Assembly: GCF_024494725.1 (NCBI RefSeq)
Contig: NZ_JANHDK010000001.1
Location: 1,054,001 to 1,118,000 of the forward strand
Source: Haloplanus ruber
Lineage (GTDB): Archaea > Halobacteriota > Halobacteria > Halobacteriales > Haloferacaceae
Reading direction: 5' to 3'
Length of the DNA: 64,000 nt
Shown: one piece after another, positions 36,843 to 44,950 of the stretch
How positions within the stretch are numbered: position 1 is the stretch's first letter
Layout: every line of letters starts with the position of its first letter
Translations under genes and position numbers: made by a program
Notes under the pieces: model-generated
What the model was told of the DNA's origin: nothing
Seen by the model: the letters and a program-made list of their open reading frames with translations, nothing else
The model's database searches: none

Positions 36843-37676
36843 TCAGTCCTCGGTGACGACGAGCACCGGTCGGTCGACGGTGCGGAGGACACGCCCAGCA
36901 ACGGTCCCCAGTTGCTGCCCGGCGAGGTTCGACTGCCCCTCGGAGGCCATGACGACCAGGTCGACACCGTTCTCCTTGACGTACTCGCCGATGGCGTCGT
37001 GGGCGACGCCCCGAATCACGTCGTCTCGCACGTCCAGATCGGACGCGTCGACCGTCGCGACCAGTTCGTCGACCGCCTGGTGGCCCTGTGTCTCCAGGCG
37101 CTCGATGTACTCACTGTCGACGCCGCCGGCGTCGAACACACCCGCTTCGGCCTGAATGTCCACGACGTTGAGCACGTGGAGTGCGGCGTCGAAGCGCCGC
37201 GCCAGATCCGCTCCGTAGGGGCCTGCTTCGGCGGCGAGTTCGCTGCCGTCGGTGGTCACGAGGACGTTCCCGTACTCGGTGCCGGTGTCGCCGTCGACGG
37301 CGCCTTCTGGGACCGTCAGGACGGGCGCGGGGCTTCGCCGCAGGACCCGTTCCGTGACGGACCCGAGGAGGCGTGCCCGGATTCCGGATCGCCCGCGACG
37401 ACCAACGACCAGCAGATCGACGCCCCGTTCGTCGGCCCGGGTTGCGATGGTCGTTGCCGGCTTGCCCGAGAGGACTTCCGTCTCGACGACGACGCCGGCG
37501 CCGTCGGCCATCTCGGCGACGTCGTCGAGGACGGCCTGTCCCTCCTCGGCGTCGCCGCCGTAGACCGTGACGACGTCGACGGCGGCGTCGTACGTCGCCG
37601 CCAGTTCCACGCCGTACTTGGCCGCCCTACGGGCACGGTCGCTGCCGTCGACGGCGATCAGGATATCGTCGAACAT
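36843..37676 (-). CDS. Tandem universal stress protein (two Usp domains)
   Basis: 277 residues. Domain 1 (1-140) has the intact loop VVGRRGRSGIRARLLGS. Domain 2 (about 145-277) has VVMASEGQSNLAGQQLGT, in which the ATP loop is degenerate, so probably only domain 1 binds nucleotide. It lies one base after the stop of the antiporter gene upstream, so the two are certainly one transcript. Confidence 0.9.
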   Translation of the reverse strand: MFDDILIAVDGSDRARRAAKYGVELAATYDAAVDVVTVYGGDAEEGQAVLDDVAEMADGAGVVVETEVLSGKPATTIATRADERGVDLLVVGRRGRSGIRARLLGSVTERVLRRSPAPVLTVPEGAVDGDTGTEYGNVLVTTDGSELAAEAGPYGADLARRFDAALHVLNVVDIQAEAGVFDAGGVDSEYIERLETQGHQAVDELVATVDASDLDVRDDVIRGVAHDAIGEYVKENGVDLVVMASEGQSNLAGQQLGTVAGRVLRTVDRPVLVVTED

Positions 37677-37677
37677 C

Positions 37678-39006
37678 TCAGTCTGCCCCCCTCGGTTGAT
37701 CGTCGGCGCTGGAAAAGGCGTCACTCACCGTCCCAGCGGACTGCCGGAGGATGCCGGCCAGCGCCTTGCGCCGGGCCGCGAACAGCCCCAGCCCCAAGAT
37801 GATGTAGATACCGGTGAACACCAACAGCAGTTGGTAGTCCGAGATGGGGAGTTCGAGGAGTCCCCGGATGAGCAGAAACTCCGAGATTACCTGCGTGAGG
37901 AAGAGGACCAACAGCGCCACCGCCTCGCGAACCGAGATTTCGAAGTTGACCAGCAGCGAGATGGCGAAGAAAGACTGGGCCGCGGTCAGCCAGATTTCGC
38001 CCGACTGCTTCTGATCGAAGGGGAGCGCGCCGTACTGTCCCAGGGCGATGGAGTAGACGAGGACGAGCGTCCCGATGAGGAGCGTCCACTGGTTGAGCTT
38101 CGAGGAGATGAGCGCGTTGAATCCCGCCGTCGACCGCGCCTTGTTGACGAGATAGACGACGACGATGAGTTCCGGCGACTCCGAGGCCAGCGGTGCGATC
38201 CACTGGATCATGAAGAAGGACGGAATCCCGACGTTCTGTCCCAACTGTTCGAGACCGTGTGCGAACGGTTCGACGGCGGTGAAGATCATGATGCCGGAGT
38301 ACGCGAACAGGCCGATCACCGTCGCCGCGCGGTAGGGTTTCGGGAACCGCTGGAGATAGGCCGGGACGCCGACGTGGGCCTCCTCGGCCTCCACGTCGCC
38401 CTTAAGCACGATGGCGATATACGCAACGTACAGCCCCACGAGAACCGCCATATCGAGAATGTCGATCCCGCCACCGAAGGGGACGAGGAAGGCCCACAGC
38501 GTGGCGAGAAAGAGAAAGACGATTTCGAGGCCGATGTCGCGGTCGAGCGAGACGGAGTTGGCGAGAAAGCCGTCTCGCTGTTTCACCGCGGGATCGGCCG
38601 ACGACCCGTTCCGGAAGACCGTAAAGAGTGCAACGCCGGCCCAACCGATGCCGATGAGGATGCGGTTCGCGCCGGTCATGTTGGCAACGGCGAGGTTGCC
38701 GGCTTCGATACCGCGCTCGGTCCCGGCGAACACGCCGGCGTTCCAGGCGTACAGCGCGTCGACGGCGTACTCCGGGGCGACCGCAAGCACCGCGAGGACG
38801 GCGATGGCGAAGGCCCGGGGGACGTCCTTCTCGGCGGTTTCGGCACCCCACGCGAGCAGGAATGACGCACCGAGCACCGAGAGGCCGCTCACGAGGACCG
38901 TCACCCCGGTCGAATATCCGTGTGCCGTCCCCGTCAGAAAGCTGACGATCCACGGGAGTGTCAGCGCGAAGGCGCCGGCGAGTGCGCCGATGGCCTGTCG
39001 TCTCAT
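37678..39006 (-). CDS. Sodium/calcium exchanger family antiporter (CaCA), second copy
   Basis: 442 residues from ATG 39006, about eleven membrane spans. Alpha repeats: VLAVAPEYAVDALYAW near 62-77 and IAPLASESPELIVVVYL near 300-316. The Ala-Pro-Glu/Ser-Pro-Glu forms and the length differ from the 35592 protein, so this is a paralogue, not a recent duplicate. It is followed by the tandem Usp gene. A TATA core (39091-39101) about 90 bases upstream implies a 60-base leader. Confidence 0.88.
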   Translation of the reverse strand: MRRQAIGALAGAFALTLPWIVSFLTGTAHGYSTGVTVLVSGLSVLGASFLLAWGAETAEKDVPRAFAIAVLAVLAVAPEYAVDALYAWNAGVFAGTERGIEAGNLAVANMTGANRILIGIGWAGVALFTVFRNGSSADPAVKQRDGFLANSVSLDRDIGLEIVFLFLATLWAFLVPFGGGIDILDMAVLVGLYVAYIAIVLKGDVEAEEAHVGVPAYLQRFPKPYRAATVIGLFAYSGIMIFTAVEPFAHGLEQLGQNVGIPSFFMIQWIAPLASESPELIVVVYLVNKARSTAGFNALISSKLNQWTLLIGTLVLVYSIALGQYGALPFDQKQSGEIWLTAAQSFFAISLLVNFEISVREAVALLVLFLTQVISEFLLIRGLLELPISDYQLLLVFTGIYIILGLGLFAARRKALAGILRQSAGTVSDAFSSADDQPRGAD

Positions 39007-39282
39007 GGGTTGCCCCCACCGTGCCGGGACGCGTCGGGTATCAGTGTCCGGATCATGACATCGTGTCTGTCGATACCACGCCCCCGGGTAATAAAACACA
39101 AGTTGTCCACAACACGCTCGATATCGGAGAGTAAAGTCCCGCTACGCGCCCAATTCTCCGAGAGGCGGCGAACAAGATGAACGTTCGATATAGACCGTCT
39201 CACCGCTGAATTCGGGCGTTTCGGGCCGAGAGCGTCGGATTCGCAGTCAGGGCGTCCGTTCTCGGTTGGCCGGGGAGCGTCG

Positions 39283-39477
39283 TCACTCCTCCTCTTTCGT
39301 GACGACTGCCGCCGCGGGCACGCTCGATTTTACGCTCTCGATGCCCCGTTTCGCCCCCTGTTTCGACGCATACCCCTCGCCGCTGTCGGCGATGATGTTG
39401 CCGTTGGCGACGACGAGTCGCCACCGCCACTCGTCGGCGTTGTCTTGGTACACTTCGAACCGCGGTGCAGGTGGCAT
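39283..39477 (-). CDS. DUF1508 (YegP-like) small protein
   Basis: 64 residues. [20 protein letters not shown] with a following [22 protein letters not shown] is the complete DUF1508 unit: a beta strand pair and one helix. Bacterial YegP has two such units; this has one. Function is unknown. The last three residues are acidic. It has its own TATA core. Confidence 0.88.
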   Translation of the reverse strand: MPPAPRFEVYQDNADEWRWRLVVANGNIIADSGEGYASKQGAKRGIESVKSSVPAAAVVTKEEE

Positions 39478-39500
39478 ACCGGCCGTACACGCGGGCGGCC

Positions 39501-39511
39501 CAATAAATCGG
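39501..39511 (-). promoter_or_regulatory. TATA promoter of the DUF1508 gene
   Basis: Reverse-strand CGATTTATTG, centred 29 bases before the ATG at 39477; leaderless spacing. Confidence 0.6.
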
Positions 39512-39539
39512 CGGCCACACGCGCCACGCGTCGGACGCG

Positions 39540-39551
39540 GGGGCTTTTCTC
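39540..39551 (+). promoter_or_regulatory. TATA-like promoter of aroE
   Basis: GGGGCTTTTCTC is centred about 29 bases before the ATG at 39575. It supports this start over the longer frame beginning at 39266. Confidence 0.5.
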
Positions 39552-39574
39552 CCCCCGCGACGAATCGGGGCCCG

Positions 39575-40393
39575 ATGTACGTCTATGGACTGATCGGCAA
39601 CCCGGTCGGGCACTCGCTCTCGCCGCCGATGCACGAGGCGGCCTACCGCGAACTCGACGTGGACGCCCGCTATGTCACGTTCGAACCCGACCCCGACGAC
39701 GTCGCCCACGCCGTCGAAGGGGCGGCGGCACTCGGTATTGACGGCCTCAACGTCACCATCCCGTTCAAACAGGACGTCCTCGAACTCGTCGACCCCGACG
39801 ACCTCGCGGCACGCATCGGCGCCGTCAACACCATCGACTTCTCCACGTCGCCGCCTCGTGGGTACAACACCGACGCCGCAGGGGTTCGCCGCGCCTTCGA
39901 ACACCACGACGTCGCACTCGCCGGCACCGACGCCGTCGTCGTCGGTGCGGGCGGCGCCGGCCGGGCCGTCGCCGTCACCCTTGCCACCGCCTGCGATACG
40001 GTCCACGTGGCCAACCGAACCGTCGAACGAGCGGACGAACTCGCGGCCGACGTCCGCGCCGATGATCCGACGGCCACCGTGACGGCCGGCGGACTCGACA
40101 CCCTCGCGGATCGGGTGCCTGCGGCCGATCTGCTCGTCAACGCGACGAGCGTCGGGATGGAGGAAGACGCCACACCGGTGCCGGAAGATCTGCTACACGG
40201 GGATCTGGCCGTCCTCGACGCGGTGTACTCGCCGGTCGAGACGCGTCTCCTCCGGGCGGCCGCCGACGCGGGTGCGACGGTCATCGACGGCGCGTGGATG
40301 CTCCTATTCCAGGGCGTCGTCGCCTTCGAGCACTGGACGGGGCGTGACGCCCCCGTCGACGTAATGAACGAGACACTCAGGTCACATCTCTGA
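39575..40393 (+). CDS. aroE: Shikimate 5-dehydrogenase
   Basis: 272 residues. Substrate residues Ser14 and Ser16 (GHSLSPPMH), catalytic Lys65 (NVTIPFKQD), Asn86 and Asp100 (GYNTDAAG) are present, and GAGGAG at 124-129 binds NADPH. It reduces 3-dehydroshikimate to shikimate for aromatic amino acids. No other shikimate gene lies beside it. Confidence 0.95.
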   Translation: MYVYGLIGNPVGHSLSPPMHEAAYRELDVDARYVTFEPDPDDVAHAVEGAAALGIDGLNVTIPFKQDVLELVDPDDLAARIGAVNTIDFSTSPPRGYNTDAAGVRRAFEHHDVALAGTDAVVVGAGGAGRAVAVTLATACDTVHVANRTVERADELAADVRADDPTATVTAGGLDTLADRVPAADLLVNATSVGMEEDATPVPEDLLHGDLAVLDAVYSPVETRLLRAAADAGATVIDGAWMLLFQGVVAFEHWTGRDAPVDVMNETLRSHL

Positions 40394-40403
40394 CTGCCTC
40401 GAA

Positions 40404-40415
40404 GGTTTTTAAATG
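40404..40415 (+). promoter_or_regulatory. TATA promoter of the HhH protein gene
   Basis: GGTTTTTAAATG is centred about 29 bases before the ATG at 40439; leaderless spacing. Confidence 0.6.
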
Positions 40416-40438
40416 CCGGGCGGCCGTACATATTATCA

Positions 40439-40948
40439 ATGGGAATCCTGGATACGCTGCTGTCGCTGCTCGGACTGGGTGGGTCGTCGAGCGACGAGCG
40501 ACGGGAGACGACCGTCAGCGTCGAACGCGAGCGGGCCAACACAGACTCCGAGGCGGCCGTCAAGGGCACTGATCCCGCCGACACGGCCGCCGCCGGGACG
40601 GAGGCCACCGCGTCGACCGGGTCGCTGGTCGACGAGGACGCCGACGCCGCCGCCGAACCTGCCGAGGCAGCGGGTCCCGACGCGGGCGATACGGAGACGG
40701 AACTCGACACTGCGGCGGCCGAATCCGCCGGCGAGTCGACCGGCGAACACGACGGACCACCAGAGGTGGACGTCGAATCGGTCGAGGTCATCAAGGGTAT
40801 CGGCCCCGCCTACGCCGAACGACTCTCCGCGGCGGGCGTAGAGTCGGTGGCCGACCTCGCGGCCGCGGACGCGGAGGACCTCGCGCCACAGATCGACCTC
40901 TCGGCGAAGCGGGTCGGCCGCTGGATCGACCGCGCGAAGGACCGCTGA
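40439..40948 (+). CDS. Helix-hairpin-helix protein with amphipathic N-terminus and acidic linker
   Basis: 169 residues in three parts. Residues 1-15 (MGILDTLLSLLGLGG) form a short hydrophobic or amphipathic helix. About 16-108 is a disordered Ala/Glu/Asp/Thr-rich linker. Residues 112-169 hold a helix-hairpin-helix pair (IKGIGPAYAERLSAAGVESVADLAA), of the type found in DUF4332/RNA polymerase alpha-CTD-like proteins that bind DNA or proteins. The next gene follows after six bases and is probably co-transcribed. Confidence 0.8.
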   Translation: MGILDTLLSLLGLGGSSSDERRETTVSVERERANTDSEAAVKGTDPADTAAAGTEATASTGSLVDEDADAAAEPAEAAGPDAGDTETELDTAAAESAGESTGEHDGPPEVDVESVEVIKGIGPAYAERLSAAGVESVADLAAADAEDLAPQIDLSAKRVGRWIDRAKDR

Positions 40949-40954
40949 CCGGCG

Positions 40955-41839
40955 ATGTACCACGTCGACGGCCGCCTCGTCGACACCGCGACGCTCTCGC
41001 TGGACGACCGCGGGGCCGCCCTCGGCGACGCCGTGACCGACACGCTGCGGGTCTACGACGGCACCCCGTTCGCGTGGCGACGCCACGTTGACCGCCTGTT
41101 CGATGCCTGCGAGCGCCACGGGTTCGACCCCGGGGTCGACGCCGACGCTCTCCGGACACGGGTCGAGGAGACGCTCGCCGCCGACGGCCTCGAAGACGCG
41201 CTGGTTCGGATCTCGATCACCCGCGGGTGTGCCACCGGTGACGAGGAGACTGGGTCCGCTCTCCCGGACGCCGACCGCCTCCGTCCCCCCGCCGACCCCG
41301 ATCCGACCGTCGTCGTCTCGGCGACGCCGGCCCCGTCGGACGACGCGGCGCCGGTGACTGTCCAGACCGTCCGCACCCGTGCCATCGCGCCCGACGCGGT
41401 GCCGGCGGCGTCGCTCACCCACAATCGACTCGACGCGGTCCGCGCCCAGGCGGAACTCCGGCGGGCGGCACCCCCCGACGACGACCCGGCGGACGAGGCC
41501 CTCCTGTTGGACGCCGCAGGCAACGTCGTGAGCGGGACGGTGAGCGACCCGTTTTTCGTCGACGGCGACGCAGTTCGACTCCCGGAACTCGGCGACCGAC
41601 CCGCCCGGACCGCCACCCGGTCGGTCGTCCGCGAACTCGCCGCCGAGGAAGGGTTCCCCGTCGTGACGGGCGACTACACGCCCGCCGACATCAGGGGGGC
41701 CACGGAGGCGTTCGTCGCGGAACCGAGCGCGGGTGTCCGTCCGATCACCCGACTCGACGGCGTCACGGTCGGCGGTGGCCCCGTCACCGACCTGCTCGCT
41801 CGGCTGTTCGCGGAACGCGTCGCCGCAACCGGCGGGTGA
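40955..41839 (+). CDS. Aminotransferase class IV homologue lacking any lysine
   Basis: 294 residues with the overall layout of class IV (PabC/IlvE) PLP enzymes: N-terminal DDRGAALGDAVTDTLRVYDG, RISITRG at 85-91, DEALLLDAAGNVV, and a final GVRPITRLDGVTVG. However, the residue expected to hold PLP (Lys three positions before the conserved Asn157 in THNRLD) is Leu154, and the protein has no lysine at all. The usual Glu-x3-Ser-Asn after the GNVV strand is also altered (SGTVSDPFF). It is intact in frame, so it is either a non-PLP derivative or a decaying paralogue. Canonical members make 4-aminobenzoate or branched-chain amino acids. Confidence 0.8.
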   Translation: MYHVDGRLVDTATLSLDDRGAALGDAVTDTLRVYDGTPFAWRRHVDRLFDACERHGFDPGVDADALRTRVEETLAADGLEDALVRISITRGCATGDEETGSALPDADRLRPPADPDPTVVVSATPAPSDDAAPVTVQTVRTRAIAPDAVPAASLTHNRLDAVRAQAELRRAAPPDDDPADEALLLDAAGNVVSGTVSDPFFVDGDAVRLPELGDRPARTATRSVVRELAAEEGFPVVTGDYTPADIRGATEAFVAEPSAGVRPITRLDGVTVGGGPVTDLLARLFAERVAATGG

Positions 41840-41856
41840 CGGTGTGGCGCCGACGT

Positions 41857-41869
41857 GAGGTATAAATTT
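41857..41869 (+). promoter_or_regulatory. TATA promoter of the Rieske gene
   Basis: GAGGTATAAATTT, centred 29 bases before the ATG at 41892; a near-perfect archaeal TATA box. Confidence 0.7.
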
Positions 41870-41891
41870 CGGCGGCCAATACCCCGACCCG

Positions 41892-42305
41892 ATGGATGCC
41901 GACCGGCGGATGACGTCGCTCGATTCGGTCCCCAACGACACCACCTTCCTCGTCACGCTCCGTCGCCGCGACACCGGCGAAGAGCGCGAGGCGGTGTTGG
42001 TTCGCGCCGACGGCGGGGTGCGTGGCTGGCTGAACTACTGTCGACACCTGCTGGACGTGCGACTGGACAAGGGGTCGGGCGCCCCGATGCGCGACGGCGA
42101 ACTCGTCTGTGCGAACCACGGCGCCTACTTCGAGGCCGACTCCGGCTACTGTACGTTCGGCCCCTGTGAGGGTGCCACCCTCGAAGCCGTCGACGTGGCC
42201 GTCGACGACGGGGCCGTCTATCTGACCGACGACGACTACGCCTTCGTTACGACCGGATCGCTCGACGACGGCGGTCCCTCCCCGTCGTCGAACGTCGAGT
42301 TCTGA
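41892..42305 (+). CDS. Rieske [2Fe-2S] domain protein
   Basis: 137 residues. The cluster ligands are Cys50-x-His52 (NYCRHLLD) and Cys73-x2-His76 (CANHGAYF), with CTFGPCEG giving the two further cysteines common in Rieske folds. No membrane anchor or catalytic domain is attached, so it resembles a soluble ferredoxin-like Rieske protein or the small subunit of an oxygenase/nitrite-reductase system. Its redox partner is not in the window. Confidence 0.9.
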   Translation: MDADRRMTSLDSVPNDTTFLVTLRRRDTGEEREAVLVRADGGVRGWLNYCRHLLDVRLDKGSGAPMRDGELVCANHGAYFEADSGYCTFGPCEGATLEAVDVAVDDGAVYLTDDDYAFVTTGSLDDGGPSPSSNVEF

Positions 42306-42319
42306 CCGGCGCCCAGCAA

Positions 42320-42330
42320 GGACTTTTGTC
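42320..42330 (+). promoter_or_regulatory. TATA-like promoter of the small membrane protein gene
   Basis: GGACTTTTGTC lies 28 bases (centre) before the ATG at 42353. Confidence 0.45.
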
Positions 42331-42352
42331 GTTACCGGTCGCACATTGGAAT

Positions 42353-42796
42353 ATGTCCGCCCGGTCCTCCCTCCCCTCCACGGACCCCGCCGTCGCACGC
42401 ATCGCCTCCATCGTCGACGCCCTCGCCGTCCTCGCGGGCGTGATCGGGTCGCTGGCACTCCTCGGCGACCGGGGGGCGCTCCCGGCCGCCCTCGACAGCC
42501 TGCACGCACTCGTCGCCGTCGGATCGGGGGGACCGCCGTACGCCCCGCTGGCCTCCCCCGTCGCGGCGGCGGCGCTACTCCTCTGTGGCTCCCTGCTCGC
42601 CGCCTACGCGCTCTGGACTCGCCGGCGATGGCTGGTGTGGTCGCTCGCCGGAACCGCTACCGTCGTCGCCGTGCTCACCCCTACCGCTGGCGGGGTGGCC
42701 GTCGCCCCGTTCGCGCTCCTGCTCTCCGTCGCCGCCGGTCTCCGGGGCCTCCGAGCGGGACGGACGAGCGCCGAACAGCCGGACGTGACGCTCTGA
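42353..42796 (+). CDS. Small integral membrane protein of unknown function
   Basis: 147 residues from ATG 42353; four hydrophobic segments (about 17-38, 62-85, 90-108 and 112-130) connected by short loops, with Arg-rich boundaries (WTRRRW and the RGLRAGR tail). No conserved motif recognised. It has its own promoter and precedes the PQQ-like gene, which also has one. Confidence 0.7.
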   Translation: MSARSSLPSTDPAVARIASIVDALAVLAGVIGSLALLGDRGALPAALDSLHALVAVGSGGPPYAPLASPVAAAALLLCGSLLAAYALWTRRRWLVWSLAGTATVVAVLTPTAGGVAVAPFALLLSVAAGLRGLRAGRTSAEQPDVTL

Positions 42797-42861
42797 TCGC
42801 CCTCCCAGGTCGCCCGGAAGCGCGAGCAATCTGTTGGCGGCGACGTGTCACGCCGGGTCCG

Positions 42862-42873
42862 CCTTTTTTATTC
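42862..42873 (+). promoter_or_regulatory. TATA promoter of the PQQ-like gene
   Basis: CCTTTTTTATTC is centred 29 bases before the ATG at 42896, and it decides that start over the GTG at 42845. Confidence 0.6.
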
Positions 42874-42895
42874 CCGCGTCTGGACGTGCCGACTG

Positions 42896-44122
42896 ATGCC
42901 CTCCATCACGCGCCGCCGACTCCTCGGTGGAAGCCTCGCCCTCGCGGCCGGTGGCTACGGAACCTACCGCCTGCACCGCGGCGCAGCCGCGGCGACGTTC
43001 GACGCCTGGACGCCCGCCCCCGGAACGTGGCCGCTCCGTCGATACGACCCCGCGAACACCGCACACAATCCACACGCGACGCCGCCGAGAGAGCGACCCA
43101 CACTCCGAGAGTTCACCACGCTCTCGACGTCCGCCAGACGCCCGTCGTACTCGCCGCTCGTCGGCCCCGACTACGTCGTCGTCTATGGCTCGGGGCTCGC
43201 GGCCTACGCCCGCGACGACGGATCGGCGGCCCGTACCGTCGCGGCCGCGACGCCTCGCGCGGGATTCGGCCCCGACGGTCACCTCCACACGGTTAGCCTC
43301 GAATCGGACACCGACAGCGCGCCCACGGCCGTCGTCGGCTACGAGGCGGCCGACCTGCGCGAGCGCTACCGGGTGCCGCTCGATGCCGACAATCCTCGCG
43401 GCCTGACGGTCGGAACGGACGAGGTGTACCTCGGAACCGAACAGGGAACGCTCCACGGGGTCGACGCCGACGGCGGCCGGCGCTGGCGGGTCGACGGCAC
43501 GATGCCCGCCCTCGTCGATAACCGCCTGTACGCCGCCGGAGCACCCCTCGACGGGACCGTCGCGTACGCCGAGCGCACCGGGTGTGACCGGTCGCTCCGG
43601 CCGGGGCCGCGACGGGCGTGGAGCGCCGGTCCCGTGTCCGGCTTCGTCCACGCCCCCGCCGTCGCCGACGGCCGTCTCGTCGTCGGAACCTACGCGGAAG
43701 GTGGCGGCGTGGTCGCCGCCGTTGACGCCATCTCCGGCGACCCCCTGTGGGAGCCTCGGCCGCTGGGTGTCGACGTCGCCACGCCGGCCGTCGTCGGCAC
43801 CCACGGCTACGTCGCCACTGGCACTGACGACCGACGAGCGGGCCTCGTCGCGGCACTCGATCTCCGGACGGGCGAGAGCGAGTGGCGTGACGAGACCGAG
43901 TGGCACGCCCTCACCCCCGCCGTCGGCGGCGATACGCTCGTCGTGGCCGGGGAGGCCCGAGAGGGCGGCGAGGTGGTCGGCGGGGTGGTCCGGGCCTACG
44001 ACCGCGCCGGGGGCGAACGGCTGTGGACCCACCGGTTCGAAACACCGGGGGTCGGCGGCCTGGCGCTCGTCGGTGGGCGCGTGCTGGTCGCGGCGGGGTC
44101 GTCAGTGTACGAACTTCGGTGA
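42896..44122 (+). CDS. Exported PQQ-binding-like beta-propeller protein
   Basis: 408 residues. The N-terminus has a Tat motif (TRRRLLGGSLALAAGG, residues 5-20), so it is exported folded. The mature part is a beta-propeller of repeating units such as YLGTEQGTLHGVDADGGRRW and ALDLRTGESEWRD, the PQQ/BamB type. No quinoprotein catalytic residues can be assigned, so a binding or scaffold role outside the cell is more likely than dehydrogenase. Its 3' end overlaps the converging CHAD remnant. Confidence 0.85.
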   Translation: MPSITRRRLLGGSLALAAGGYGTYRLHRGAAAATFDAWTPAPGTWPLRRYDPANTAHNPHATPPRERPTLREFTTLSTSARRPSYSPLVGPDYVVVYGSGLAAYARDDGSAARTVAAATPRAGFGPDGHLHTVSLESDTDSAPTAVVGYEAADLRERYRVPLDADNPRGLTVGTDEVYLGTEQGTLHGVDADGGRRWRVDGTMPALVDNRLYAAGAPLDGTVAYAERTGCDRSLRPGPRRAWSAGPVSGFVHAPAVADGRLVVGTYAEGGGVVAAVDAISGDPLWEPRPLGVDVATPAVVGTHGYVATGTDDRRAGLVAALDLRTGESEWRDETEWHALTPAVGGDTLVVAGEAREGGEVVGGVVRAYDRAGGERLWTHRFETPGVGGLALVGGRVLVAAGSSVYELR

Positions 44123-44275
44123 TGATCTCTCTTTACAGCGCTTGCGCACCTCGTGGATCGTCTCGTGGGGGTCGTCGGCGCCGTCGATGTGTTCGATGGC
44201 CCGTTCGATCTTGCCATCGACGATGCGCTTGATGCCGTCCGAAACCGATTCCGCAGGTTGGAGGGTGTAGTTCAT
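44102..44275 (-). pseudogene. Truncated CHAD-domain gene (N-terminal remnant)
   Basis: The 57-codon frame begins MNYTLQPAESVSDGIKRIV and continues to DPHETIHEVRKRCKERSS. That matches the start of CHAD proteins, including the HExRKRCK motif whose His and Lys contact polyphosphate. Full CHAD domains continue for about 200 residues (KxRxLLRL...). Here the homology stops right after RKRCK, and the last residues are antisense of the PQQ-like gene's end. The gene was probably cut by a deletion that joined it to its neighbour. Confidence 0.7.
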
Positions 44276-44298
44276 GCGTGAACCGTGCGTGACTGCCG

Positions 44299-44616
44299 CT
44301 AGGCCCGGCCTTCGAACTGTCTGAGCGCTTTCGCGACGGCTTCAGCTTCGAGGGTCGAGTCGAAGGCATCGAACCGGTCGAGGGCACTATCTGACCAGTC
44401 GTCGACACGCCGCCGTTCCTGAATGAACCCTTCGAGAAAGACGGCCGCGCGGTAGGCTTCTTGCGGCCCGGGGTCGGGAGCGAGGTCGGTGGGGACAATC
44501 GAGTTGAGGTCGCTCCGATACTCGCGAATGTCGAACGTCCACGATCCCGAGGCGTCGAGGAACGACTCGTACCGCCGCCGTGGGACCAGATCGGGTGGTT
44601 TCTCGCCGGTACTCAT
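44299..44616 (-). CDS. Orphan 105-residue protein
   Basis: Starts MSTGEKPPDLVPRRRYESF from ATG 44616; an upstream in-frame ATG (44643) exists but lies within the AT-rich promoter region (TAATATTTAGT). Soluble, mixed charge, predicted helical in the second half (residues 55-105). No family recognised. It lies between the CHAD remnant and the tRNA gene and may be an accessory gene left behind by the same rearrangement. Confidence 0.55.
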   Translation of the reverse strand: MSTGEKPPDLVPRRRYESFLDASGSWTFDIREYRSDLNSIVPTDLAPDPGPQEAYRAAVFLEGFIQERRRVDDWSDSALDRFDAFDSTLEAEAVAKALRQFEGRA

Positions 44617-44804
44617 GACAATACACATACTAAATATTAGCACATATATCTTGTCGTCACGTCACACCCGTCGATTCCGACGCCGCACAGCCGTCGTATC
44701 GGGGCTGAGTTCCGTGTGTCCAAGGGAGCAACCACGGCGCTTCGCTCGTTCGAAGCGATAGAGATCCGTCGAGCGGATGGCTTCCTCGTCGCGTATGTCG
44801 TCCG

Positions 44805-44809
44805 AAAAA
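44805..44809 (-). terminator. T-run after the initiator tRNA gene
   Basis: On the reverse strand a TTTTT tract begins one base after the tRNA discriminator base, a typical stop for a tRNA transcript. The remaining 190 bases up to the next gene hold only its promoter-like AT-rich segment. Confidence 0.5.
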
Positions 44810-44884
44810 TAGCGGGAGGTAGATTTGAACTACCGATCTCCGGGTTATGAGCCCGGCGGAATCTCCTGGCTATCCCATCCCGCT
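44810..44884 (-). tRNA. Initiator tRNA-Met (CAU)
   Basis: 75 bases. The acceptor stem pairs AGCGGGA with TCCCGCT, discriminator A. The D arm is GATAGCCAGGAGATTC-like. The anticodon stem CCGGG/CCCGG surrounds CTCATAA, giving anticodon CAU; three G-C pairs at its base mark an initiator rather than an elongator. The T arm is GTAG(G)-TTCAAAT type with consensus TTCAAAT. The first A-U pair of the acceptor is also characteristic of archaeal initiators. CCA is not encoded. Confidence 0.95.
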
Positions 44885-44905
44885 ATCAAATCCGAGTCCG
44901 GTCGC

Positions 44906-44917
44906 GGCATTAAGGGT
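44906..44917 (-). promoter_or_regulatory. TATA promoter of the tRNA gene
   Basis: Reverse-strand ACCCTTAATGCC, centred about 27 bases before the tRNA 5' end at 44884, so the primary transcript starts at or just before the mature 5' end. Confidence 0.6.
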
Positions 44918-44950
44918 TGTGATTCACGGACCGGAACGGGGCGTGCGTCC

